Below are positions 1 through 6,428 of a stretch of DNA of 7,024 nucleotides, piece by piece. This DNA is from Patescibacteria group bacterium. GTDB lineage: Bacteria > Patescibacteriota > Patescibacteriia > UBA9934. A model generated the notes under the pieces. It saw only the letters and a program-made list of their open reading frames with translations, was not told where the DNA came from and ran no database searches. Each line of letters opens with the position of its first letter. Position 1 is the stretch's first letter. Location of the stretch: positions 1-7,024 of the forward strand of contig JAHILS010000072.1 in assembly GCA_018896835.1 (NCBI GenBank), written 5' to 3'. The position numbers were made by a program, and so were the translations under genes.

Positions 1-41
1 GGACAGGATGGGATGACGTTGTAATCTCATAGATTGTGAAG

Positions 42-75
42 CATAAAACAGCTCTTACGAGCTGTTTTATGTTTT
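42..75 (+). terminator. Rho-independent terminator of a gene upstream of the window
   Basis: CATAAAACAGCTC (42-54) and GAGCTGTTTTATG (59-71) form a perfect 13-bp stem around a 4-base TTAC loop, followed by TTTT (72-75). It must end a plus-strand gene whose body lies left of the window. That gene's stop is probably TAA at 22-24 or TAG at 30-32; the frame cannot be decided from so little sequence. The next promoter begins only about 20 bases downstream, so the hairpin also insulates the HELGH gene from read-through. Confidence 0.85.
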
Positions 76-94
76 CAAATAAGAATAAGTTGAG

Positions 95-100
95 TAAAAT
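95..100 (+). promoter_or_regulatory. -10 box of a leaderless promoter for the HELGH protein gene
   Basis: TAAAAT (5 of 6 to TATAAT) ends eight bases before the ATG at 109, so a normal +1 would fall on or within about two bases of the start codon. No Shine-Dalgarno lies between. A weak -35 candidate, TTTTCA, is at 72-77 with a 17-base spacer. Leaderless genes with a -10 box just ahead of the ATG are well known in Deinococcus and other bacteria. The same arrangement and nearly the same bases occur before the gene at 5299. Confidence 0.6.
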
Positions 101-108
101 ATATTCAT

Positions 109-1368
109 ATGGATATATCATTTATCGAACATGTAGACGATGAGCAACTAGATGTAAAAGGAAGAGCTTTTCAAAGCCTCGCCCGGGCCGAAGAACCTGA
201 CCAAGCTAGCGAGGATCACGAAGAAAAGAGGGTGCGTGAACGATTGGCAGAAACTCATAGGCTTATTGTCGAACAACTTGCTCATAGCAATAAAGCTCTG
301 CAATTTTTTGAAGATAATAAGGATTCATTTTTTGCCATCGGTAACCTTGGACCAATATTAATGAGCTATGATCTTGTTGCTTGCGGACCTATTTTAACTC
401 ATCTTTTTGCCGATATTCCAATAAATGGAGACACACAACAAACAACAGACGCTTTACGAAACCTAGGAGAAAACGAAGTAAAAAATCGCTGGCTAGCATT
501 TCTTACCAGGGCTCAAGAACTTACAGAAGAAACAAACAGATCCCATCTTGCTGGAACTTCTTCATGGATTTTAGGACAAGAAAAAAACCCCTGCCCTATC
601 TGTGGCCATACAGACGCTTCCTCCTTCGATCCAGCATTCCTTCAAGAAACAATTCCGTCTGACCTTGATGCATTAGCACTTTTCCTAACAACAGAACGGG
701 TTGGAAAACAAATAGAAACGGATTATGAGGATACTTGGCTTGCAAATAATAGAGAGCCTACAGAAATTGATCCCGATATTCGTCAAGAAGATATACAACG
801 CATATTTGGCCCAGAGGGAGTTGACGCACTTTACAGACTACTACCAAATGAACTTCAGGGTGCAATTGCAAAAATACGGATCATAGGACCACGCCTTAAC
901 AAAGCAGTTGAGGCCCACGGAGAAAAACACCAAATAAATCTTGATGGCGGATTTGATAAGGACGAAAAAATGCTATTACTTATAATTTCTCCAGAGCAAT
1001 CAATGGAAAGAATTTTGGAAACATTATTTCACGAACTAGGTCATGCAATAATAACTGGTAGCACACCGATTGATCGAGATATCCGCCAACAATTTGCTCA
1101 ATCAATCGCAGTATCAGGACACTTGCAACCAGGGTATGCGTCTGGTGTCTACGACTCTGAAGGAATCGAACGTGGTCTTGAAGAAGATTTTGCTGAATCC
1201 GCAAGGCAATTTTTCCTTTATCCAAGAGAATTTCAGGTAGAGGAACCCCAACGTTACCGGACTTTTTATCAAATATTGAAAAAGTATTGTCCAAGCTTTA
1301 ATCCAAGGGAACTATCAAAACGATTAGCTAATTTTGTACAAAACATACAAGACCGCAAAGCAGCTTGA
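109..1368 (+). CDS. Putative zinc metallopeptidase-like protein (HELGH), cytosolic
   Basis: The 419-residue protein carries an HExxH zinc signature, H308-E-L-G-H312, and downstream E359-D-F-A-E363. The histidines and E309 would bind and activate at Zn. E359 is the likely third ligand, because HExGH followed about 50 residues later by ExFAEx resembles the anthrax-lethal-factor-type (ATLF) zincin domain. That match is from memory of motifs, not a search. A CPICGH segment (C162, C165, H167) is half of a zinc ribbon, but no second CxxC is present. Residues 30-70 are highly charged and helical. There is no signal peptide or membrane segment, so it probably acts in the cytosol. The start is fixed by the leaderless promoter. 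The gene is monocistronic, between two terminators. Substrate unknown; an inactive zincin-fold protein is possible. Confidence 0.8.
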   Translation: MDISFIEHVDDEQLDVKGRAFQSLARAEEPDQASEDHEEKRVRERLAETHRLIVEQLAHSNKALQFFEDNKDSFFAIGNLGPILMSYDLVACGPILTHLFADIPINGDTQQTTDALRNLGENEVKNRWLAFLTRAQELTEETNRSHLAGTSSWILGQEKNPCPICGHTDASSFDPAFLQETIPSDLDALALFLTTERVGKQIETDYEDTWLANNREPTEIDPDIRQEDIQRIFGPEGVDALYRLLPNELQGAIAKIRIIGPRLNKAVEAHGEKHQINLDGGFDKDEKMLLLIISPEQSMERILETLFHELGHAIITGSTPIDRDIRQQFAQSIAVSGHLQPGYASGVYDSEGIERGLEEDFAESARQFFLYPREFQVEEPQRYRTFYQILKKYCPSFNPRELSKRLANFVQNIQDRKAA

Positions 1369-1374
1369 CCTAAC

Positions 1375-1413
1375 AAAAAACCACCTCGCATATAATTTGC
1401 AAGGTGGTTTTTT
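1375..1413. terminator. Bidirectional terminator between convergent genes
   Basis: AAAAAACCACCT (1375-1386) pairs with AGGTGGTTTTTT (1402-1413). Inside, one C/A mismatch is followed by GCA (1388-1390) pairing with TGC (1398-1400) around a TATAATT loop. A T-run follows a GC-containing stem on either strand. It begins six bases after the stop of the HELGH gene and ends three bases before the stop of the minus-strand membrane protein, so it serves both. Confidence 0.92.
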
Positions 1414-1416
1414 GCT

Positions 1417-2253
1417 TTAAAACTGTTCGATTTTTATTTTCTTGCCACTATTATCTGGATAAGGATTTGGGAAATAGGCAACTCTAATTTTTCTTCCCTT
1501 TAACATTTTCCTTGATATCACACCGCTTTTTATCATTGGAAATACGATATAGGGCACTAGCCCAAGCTTCTCAAAGACATCAAACATAGGTGAAGCCATC
1601 CATTGTTCATGTTTCCAAGATAATTGATCCAACATGTATAAAACAAAAAGTAATAGAACGATTGCGGTACCAAGTATTGGTATGAATATTACCATTGACC
1701 AGGATCCATCGTTTAGTAGTAATAAGCAGTACAAAGAAATTATTGCCAAGATAATCAAACTGCCCCATTCATAACCAACCATGCGATTTGAAACGATATA
1801 TTTAATGTTTCTCTCGTACTCTATAATTTTCTCTAAACCAACACATGCATGATCAACGACGAGGCCTTGCTTTGCATTTTTTATTGGGACACTCCAAAAA
1901 AACTCTTGCATACCACGTATATTGTCTGAAAGCATGTCAAACTCATCTACTTTATAATCAAACTGACGCATTAAAAATACATCCAATATCTTCCTGTATT
2001 GATTTTGAGTTTTCTTACCAAGAGCTCCCGAAATATAATAACTATTTAATACAAGCCCATCTATTGATGAAAATAATTGTTTTAAAGTGCTAAACCTTGC
2101 ATGTCTTTCTGCCATTGAAAATCCAAGTATTATTGCGAAAATGAATGTTGTAATTGAAATGATGATTGTCACAATGTCCGTGCTTTGCGCTGGCGGAACT
2201 GTGCAAACAAGCGCCATTAATACAAAATATGTAGCAACTAAATATTTAAACAT
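1417..2253 (-). CDS. Four-helix integral membrane protein of unknown function
   Basis: I do not recognise this 278-residue protein with confidence. It has hydrophobic segments at about 5-19, 27-47, 164-181 and 186-208. A largely helical soluble stretch (49-162) lies between the two hairpins, with positive residues (R50, R53, K58) just inside. The C-terminus is basic, so N- and C-termini and the central region are predicted cytoplasmic. Hairpin, cytosolic helices, hairpin resembles bestrophin-like DUF4239 proteins, but this is topology only. Alternatively, residues 1-24 could be a cleaved signal peptide (A22-Q-S24 before T25). It lies downstream of the small anchored protein on the same strand, 31 bases apart, but has its own -10 box and a perfect Shine-Dalgarno. 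It ends at the bidirectional terminator. Confidence 0.85.
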   Translation of the reverse strand: MFKYLVATYFVLMALVCTVPPAQSTDIVTIIISITTFIFAIILGFSMAERHARFSTLKQLFSSIDGLVLNSYYISGALGKKTQNQYRKILDVFLMRQFDYKVDEFDMLSDNIRGMQEFFWSVPIKNAKQGLVVDHACVGLEKIIEYERNIKYIVSNRMVGYEWGSLIILAIISLYCLLLLNDGSWSMVIFIPILGTAIVLLLFVLYMLDQLSWKHEQWMASPMFDVFEKLGLVPYIVFPMIKSGVISRKMLKGRKIRVAYFPNPYPDNSGKKIKIEQF

Positions 2254-2261
2254 ACCTCCTT
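2254..2261 (-). promoter_or_regulatory. Full-length Shine-Dalgarno abutting the start codon
   Basis: Read on the minus strand, AAGGAGGT stands immediately before ATG. All eight bases match the usual 16S anti-Shine-Dalgarno, but only the final T separates GGAGG from the ATG, against a usual gap of about 5-9. No in-frame ATG, GTG or TTG lies at the normal distance downstream; the next in-frame ATG is codon 13. An in-frame TAA nine bases before the ATG rules out an upstream start. Confidence 0.7.
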
Positions 2262-2276
2262 ATTAATTTCCTATTT

Positions 2277-2282
2277 ATTATA
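2277..2282 (-). promoter_or_regulatory. Consensus -10 box for the four-helix membrane protein
   Basis: On the minus strand a perfect TATAAT begins three bases after the TAG stop of the upstream small gene. A start about seven bases on gives a leader near 17 nt that contains the Shine-Dalgarno. No good -35 is visible at 16-18 bases; TTGTGC is 14 bases upstream. The box suggests independent transcription, although no terminator blocks read-through from the murL/murD unit. Confidence 0.55.
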
Positions 2283-2284
2283 CA

Positions 2285-2782
2285 CTACTCAAGCGTGCAC
2301 AAGATGAGTTTTCCACGGGTTCCGTCGTATCTGGTGCATGGCACAAGCCCACAGGTATACCGAGCGCTTTCAAATGTTTTTGCAATATCAGTTTGTGACG
2401 AGTCTAGGTATGTGAAGTTTGCAAAAGGAATTTCGCATTCCCACAGAACTGACGTAACCGCCAGGTTTTCATCAAATTGACCAGGCATTGGGTAACATGA
2501 ATATCCTTGAGCCTCCCAATCCGCTATTTCTGGCGGAACACGATCCATATCCCAGTCATAGCGAGGCGTAATCGTTACGTCCAAATAAGACTCATCCTGA
2601 ACATATTGATAAGAAGCAAGCGGCTCGATGTTTCCATTTATCATCAGCTCACAGGAATCATAAGACCTATCGTTTAAATCCAAGACATATCCTGATCGAT
2701 AAGATGTACGCATGAGCAAAAATCCGACGACTATCGCGATTAACGCAATAATGACTATTGAAATAATAACTGACTTTTTCAT
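2285..2782 (-). CDS. Small membrane-anchored extracytoplasmic protein, unknown function
   Basis: This 165-residue protein starts MKKSVIIS and has one hydrophobic helix (about 4-24) after two lysines, a signal anchor or uncleaved signal peptide. The remaining 140 or so residues would lie outside the membrane. They include six cysteines spread along the domain, which could pair as disulfides, and a proline-rich stretch around PMPGQFDEN. I recognise no family. The reading frame is open a further 45 codons upstream inside the end of the fusion gene, but the ATG used here directly precedes the signal anchor and lies four bases after the fusion's stop, so it is preferred. There is no good Shine-Dalgarno; translation is probably coupled to the upstream gene. 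Sharing a transcript with a peptidoglycan-precursor enzyme hints at an envelope role, but that is only context. Confidence 0.75.
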   Translation of the reverse strand: MKKSVIISIVIIALIAIVVGFLLMRTSYRSGYVLDLNDRSYDSCELMINGNIEPLASYQYVQDESYLDVTITPRYDWDMDRVPPEIADWEAQGYSCYPMPGQFDENLAVTSVLWECEIPFANFTYLDSSQTDIAKTFESARYTCGLVPCTRYDGTRGKLILCTLE

Positions 2783-2786
2783 AAAA

Positions 2787-5234
2787 TTACTTAGAATATT
2801 TCTTAACAAATTTTTTAAATAGATCACCTTTTTCTTCAAAATTCTTCCAAACACTGTAACTTGGTGAGGCGGTAGATAAAAGACAAATCGATCCTTGGGG
2901 CGTAACTTTATATGCAAACTTGACTGCCTCTTGCATGCTTTTTGTTTTCAAAACTCGCAATCCTGTTGTAGAAGAAAGAATGCGTCGACCAGTATCTGGG
3001 AATAAAACTACGTTTTCCACTCCAATCAATCGAAGCTCACGTTCCAGGTTTGTAAAATCATATCCTCGGTCTTCACCACCTAAAAATATTGTCTTCACAT
3101 TTTTCAACGATCGCAAAGCTTCGATGGTTGATTCAGGTGTCGTTGAAATCGCGTCATCAATAAACTTAATCCCTTTATACTCCCCCACTGCTTCCAGGCG
3201 ATGCGAAAGCGGTTTAAACTTTTTAATAGCTTTTGTAATCGATGCATCAGAAACTCCTAGCTTGCGCGCTACCAAAATCGCAGCCTTAATGTTTCTTCGA
3301 TTATGCTCTCCTAGCAAAGTAATATCCTGGTCAGATACTGGAATAACAGCCTTAAACTCTGGACGCAGTGCGATATCGCCAGATTTTTGATAAGCAAATA
3401 TATTATTCTTGGCTTTGTAATACTCATCAACTCCCCCATGGTAATCCATGTGCTCTGGGAATAAGTTTAAAAGCACGGCAATATTTGGCGAGTATTCAAT
3501 ATCGTCCAACATATAGCTGGAAAGCTCAAGCACAAACATCTCTTTTGGATCAATCTTAGATAGGAGTACATCAAGCATCGGGTTTCCGATATTTCCCAAA
3601 AGCCTAACCTTACGATCATCAACTTTAAGCATTTGATAAATCAAACTCGAGGTCGTGCTCTTGCCCTTACTTCCTGTCACACCAATAGTTAAATTTTTAA
3701 CACTGGAGAAAAACAAATTCGTGGCAGTAACATACGGAATTGTCACTTTTGACTTTTGAATGCCTGGAGTTTTTACTGCAAGATCATAATCTGCCTGATG
3801 CTCAAGATATTTCTTGTCAGTGGACTGGTCTAAAATGCCTATTTTGATTTTAGGATAAAACTTTTTTAAATATTTCTCAGTTACGCTTCCCTCTTTACCA
3901 AAACCAAGTATGCAGACCGACTCGATTCCCAGGAATCTAAACTTCGTTGGCAAAGTCTGCGCTGAAACCGTACGCAAAACCTGAGCCTGAAGTTTTTTTC
4001 CGTCTTTGATCTTAGATGAAAGTTCTTTAATCACCACATCTTTTCGATATTTATCAAACGCCATGCTAAAAGCAACTCTAGACTCTTCAAAAGTACCAAC
4101 GCAATCAAAAGGCTTGAGGTTTCCCATGCCCAGCAGATCGCGATACAAAGGAATCAAGCTCTCATCAGCCAGCAAATTCTTGCCAAAGATCGAAACTAAT
4201 TCTGTTTTTGGTAAAAATGGCGCTAGCATCAAAAACGTAAACGCACACTTTGGACACTCCCCACACCAAAGTGTGTGAGTTCGCTCTTTATGAACCTTAA
4301 AACTGCGATTACAGCTTGTGAATAAGTGATGATACTTGGTGTATTTGGCAAACATCTTGGCAATTCGAAACTCGTAGAATTGACGCAAGGCAGAAGTATA
4401 AACAATGTCTGACGTAATATATTTGCGCGTATAATCCCGCAACATTGCTTCAAACTCTGAGGTTTTACTCCATTGATGGTTAATCGCCAAGCCCTTAAAT
4501 ATAAGATTACCAACATTGCTACTATGCTCATTTCCAACCATGACAAACTTAAATTTATACAATCCCGCCGACAGAAGTCCAAGAAATGCAAAAATTGCCG
4601 AAACTGGAATATGTCCGTTATAACCACCTTCGTGTTCTTCAAAAAGCTTTGGATCAATAATGCGCTTAATCTTCAGGCTAGGCTTACCAATTGCCTTGAT
4701 AACTTTTTCACAGATTAGATCTTTGCGCTGGGTCTCAACTAAAAACGATGAAAACTCATGTTTATTTTCTTTCAAAAGTTCGGCTGTAACAATCGAGTCC
4801 TTACCTCCCCCAATTCCCAGCAAACATCGATCTTGTACTGGGACCAAAACTGGACTTGGTTTAATATTGGAAACTGGAAACTTGGCAATAATTTTTGGAT
4901 CAAGACGATTGCGATACAAAAACTCGCCTAAGCCTTTTTTGTAAACCGTATGCCAAAACTCTGCCTGCTCTTTTGATAACCTAAATCCCAGCTTGATCCT
5001 TGGTGGACAATAAAGTTTGTAATAACTGATTCCTAAAATCAAATGCAGTGGCTCCAAAAAAACCCGCAACGACTCTTGGGTAGCACTCTTTGGCAACCGT
5101 GGCAGGACGATTGTTTCCGTAAAATTAAGCGACTCCTGATTGGAAAATGCAATCGAATAATCAAAAGTAATCTGCTTTTTCTTGATGTTTAATGCGTAAC
5201 CTTTGAACTCAAAAACAGTTGATTTTGGTTTCAT
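2787..5234 (-). CDS. murL/murD: Bifunctional MurL-type epimerase / MurD-type ligase fusion
   Basis: The 815-residue cytosolic chain joins two peptidoglycan-precursor enzymes. Residues 1-430 resemble MurL, the ATP-dependent epimerase converting UDP-MurNAc-L-Ala-L-Glu to the D-Glu form. Features are a beta-rich N-terminus, a PP-loop-like GIGGGKDS (140-147), YNGHIPVSA (205-213), GNEHSSN (234-240), NHQWSKTSEFE (252-262), and a QueC-like cysteine set C308, C324, C327, C330 likely to bind zinc. Residues 436-815 are a Mur ligase: GFGKEG (444-449), ATP loop GVTGSKGKSTT (518-528), GNIGNP (547-552), ELSSYML (570-576), PEHMD (593-597), carbamylated-Lys candidate K609, GEHNRRN (642-648), HRLE (678-681), GGEDRGYDF (719-727) and KNFEEKGD (797-804). 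By analogy with Xanthomonas MurD2/MurL, the ligase half would add L-Glu and the epimerase half invert it. It is the first gene of its transcript. The ligase half (about 380 residues) is shorter than E. coli MurD (438). The MurL call rests on remembered motifs. Confidence 0.88.
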   Translation of the reverse strand: MKPKSTVFEFKGYALNIKKKQITFDYSIAFSNQESLNFTETIVLPRLPKSATQESLRVFLEPLHLILGISYYKLYCPPRIKLGFRLSKEQAEFWHTVYKKGLGEFLYRNRLDPKIIAKFPVSNIKPSPVLVPVQDRCLLGIGGGKDSIVTAELLKENKHEFSSFLVETQRKDLICEKVIKAIGKPSLKIKRIIDPKLFEEHEGGYNGHIPVSAIFAFLGLLSAGLYKFKFVMVGNEHSSNVGNLIFKGLAINHQWSKTSEFEAMLRDYTRKYITSDIVYTSALRQFYEFRIAKMFAKYTKYHHLFTSCNRSFKVHKERTHTLWCGECPKCAFTFLMLAPFLPKTELVSIFGKNLLADESLIPLYRDLLGMGNLKPFDCVGTFEESRVAFSMAFDKYRKDVVIKELSSKIKDGKKLQAQVLRTVSAQTLPTKFRFLGIESVCILGFGKEGSVTEKYLKKFYPKIKIGILDQSTDKKYLEHQADYDLAVKTPGIQKSKVTIPYVTATNLFFSSVKNLTIGVTGSKGKSTTSSLIYQMLKVDDRKVRLLGNIGNPMLDVLLSKIDPKEMFVLELSSYMLDDIEYSPNIAVLLNLFPEHMDYHGGVDEYYKAKNNIFAYQKSGDIALRPEFKAVIPVSDQDITLLGEHNRRNIKAAILVARKLGVSDASITKAIKKFKPLSHRLEAVGEYKGIKFIDDAISTTPESTIEALRSLKNVKTIFLGGEDRGYDFTNLERELRLIGVENVVLFPDTGRRILSSTTGLRVLKTKSMQEAVKFAYKVTPQGSICLLSTASPSYSVWKNFEEKGDLFKKFVKKYSK

Positions 5235-5245
5235 AGAATAACTTC

Positions 5246-5274
5246 ATTCTACAAGATTTGGTGGCAAAAACCAA
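5246..5274 (-). promoter_or_regulatory. Promoter of the murL/murD fusion
   Basis: On the minus strand, TTGGTT (5274-5269) and TAGAAT (5251-5246) are separated by exactly 17 bases. The -10 ends 11 bases before the ATG, so the leader would be only about 4-5 nt, and no Shine-Dalgarno is visible. It lies back to back with the leaderless promoter of the plus-strand gene at 5299. The 64-base divergent gap therefore carries two opposed promoters. Confidence 0.65.
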
Positions 5275-5284
5275 CAGCGTGAAG

Positions 5285-5290
5285 TAAAAT
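5285..5290 (+). promoter_or_regulatory. -10 box of a leaderless promoter for the HEASH protein gene
   Basis: TAAAAT ends eight bases before the ATG at 5299, which places the expected transcription start at or next to the start codon. There is no Shine-Dalgarno. Bases 5283-5301 match 93-111 ahead of the other HExxH gene at 18 of 19 positions, the only difference being T5296 against C106. No convincing -35 is seen. Confidence 0.6.
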
Positions 5291-5298
5291 ATATTTAT

Positions 5299-6426
5299 AT
5301 GAAAAGTGATAAAGAACATGCACAGCAACCAAGCGCCAGAAGTGCGTTTATCTGTGGGACAACCGCTATTCTTCTTGCGCAGGGATGTGCTGAAAATTTA
5401 AGGATGGCGACAGATGATGAAATTGATATTGTGCACGAAATAGCACTCGATGGAAGAGAAAGTATACTGCCCGTAATCAAAGGTCTTGCCCGAGTGGCAA
5501 ACCCGGATTTGATTTATGGATATGATGGTGTTGGATCTTATCCTGAATTTTCTATAGCCATAGACGGATCTGCTGACAGGCTAGAAGAAATGATCGATGG
5601 CGGGCAAATAAAAATGTTTAATGATCCAGATTATCATGCCTCTGCATTTTTTCTAGATCATGACGCTGGAGGTGATGCCCTAAATGAACGTGATTATATC
5701 GCATTTAATCTTTCTTATCTTGATATAGTGCCTCCTTTGGAAATTTATGAAAATGACGGAATCACTACTCGTGCAAATTATGGTACTTCATTACACGAAG
5801 CATCACACGAAGTAACAAAACATTCTGACATTGTTAATGAATATGAAACTTATATGGTTGAGGAAAGACCAACCTTGACTGAACAGGCAGATGCATTGGT
5901 AGTGCAGGAAAGAGACTTCGCGTTTCTGTTATCACTTATGACCGATCAATTAGAAACTTTTAGAGAAAATAATTATATTAATGATATCCAGATCGAATAT
6001 GCACGACAGTGGCTCAATGGTGCCAGACAAACTCTGGCAATCTATCAAAACGGTAATTACAGCCAAAGCGATATAGATAAATTCAAACAAGATTGTAATG
6101 AATACCTAGAGGGAATATCGACTTCTGAAGGATTTGCAGAAAAAGTTGTTGGATCTGAGGGCATTCCTTTTGTTGGAGAGTACTGGGACATACCACTTGA
6201 AGAACAAGTAAGAGTAATTGGCAAATCAAGCTGGTACGATGAGTTCGTTGGAAAAGAAATGCAGGAGATAGTATCAGAGGCCAGGCGGGAGCTTGGATTG
6301 GAATTTGTTGAGGCTGAGCCAAGAGAGATTGACCAGGGGTCGATGTGGGAATTGCATAAGCAACGTCAGCAAGAAATGGATGGATACGAGCACGAAAGAC
6401 ACGAAAAAATGAATTTAAGGGGTTAA
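5299..6426 (+). CDS. Putative exported HExxH metalloprotein, possible lipoprotein
   Basis: The 375-residue protein begins with a polar, weakly basic stretch, then a short hydrophobic segment (15-29) ending LLAQGC30, which resembles a lipobox (Gly at -1, Ala at -3; Gln at -2 is less usual). Export and lipidation at C30 are therefore plausible but not certain. H166-E-A-S-H170 inside a hydrophobic/polar helix is a zinc-binding HExxH signature. E181 or E188 in the following NEYETYMVEE stretch could be the third ligand. The rest is acidic and helical, with charged C-terminal helices (about 315-370) rich in Glu, Arg and His. I recognise no family. The ATG is supported by the leaderless promoter. 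It is divergent from the murL/murD fusion and convergent with the methyltransferase. A wall- or surface-protein-processing role would fit the location but is inference. Confidence 0.78.
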   Translation: MKSDKEHAQQPSARSAFICGTTAILLAQGCAENLRMATDDEIDIVHEIALDGRESILPVIKGLARVANPDLIYGYDGVGSYPEFSIAIDGSADRLEEMIDGGQIKMFNDPDYHASAFFLDHDAGGDALNERDYIAFNLSYLDIVPPLEIYENDGITTRANYGTSLHEASHEVTKHSDIVNEYETYMVEERPTLTEQADALVVQERDFAFLLSLMTDQLETFRENNYINDIQIEYARQWLNGARQTLAIYQNGNYSQSDIDKFKQDCNEYLEGISTSEGFAEKVVGSEGIPFVGEYWDIPLEEQVRVIGKSSWYDEFVGKEMQEIVSEARRELGLEFVEAEPREIDQGSMWELHKQRQQEMDGYEHERHEKMNLRG

Positions 6427-6428
6427 TT

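Noticed and set aside
1..32. Possible C-terminal end of an upstream gene
   Set aside because: Two frames end nearby (TAA at 22-24, TAG at 30-32) and eight or nine codons are too few to choose between them. Only the following terminator is reported.
100..105. TATATT as the -10 box of the first gene
   Set aside because: It is 5 of 6 to consensus, but it ends three bases before the ATG and would place the transcription start inside the gene. TAAAAT five bases earlier fits a leaderless start better.
1366..1368. TGA read as glycine (code 25)
   Set aside because: Read-through of TGA would run straight into the terminator hairpin, while treating it as a stop gives a sensible C-terminus. Standard bacterial code is preferred.
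2783..2917. 45-codon N-terminal extension of the small membrane-anchored protein, overlapping the fusion gene
   Set aside because: It would overlap the conserved MurD C-terminus in another frame, and the ATG at 2782 starts directly ahead of a signal-anchor helix, the expected arrangement.
2920..3390. 156-codon plus-strand open frame opposite the Mur ligase motifs
   Set aside because: It is antisense to well-conserved ligase motifs and has no promoter or Shine-Dalgarno of its own. Its composition is that of a reverse-strand shadow.
4229..4657. 142-codon open frame on the minus strand inside the fusion gene
   Set aside because: It runs in a different frame through the MurL module, whose motifs (GNEHSSN, NHQWSK, the cysteine cluster) are intact in the main frame. 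It is a shadow.
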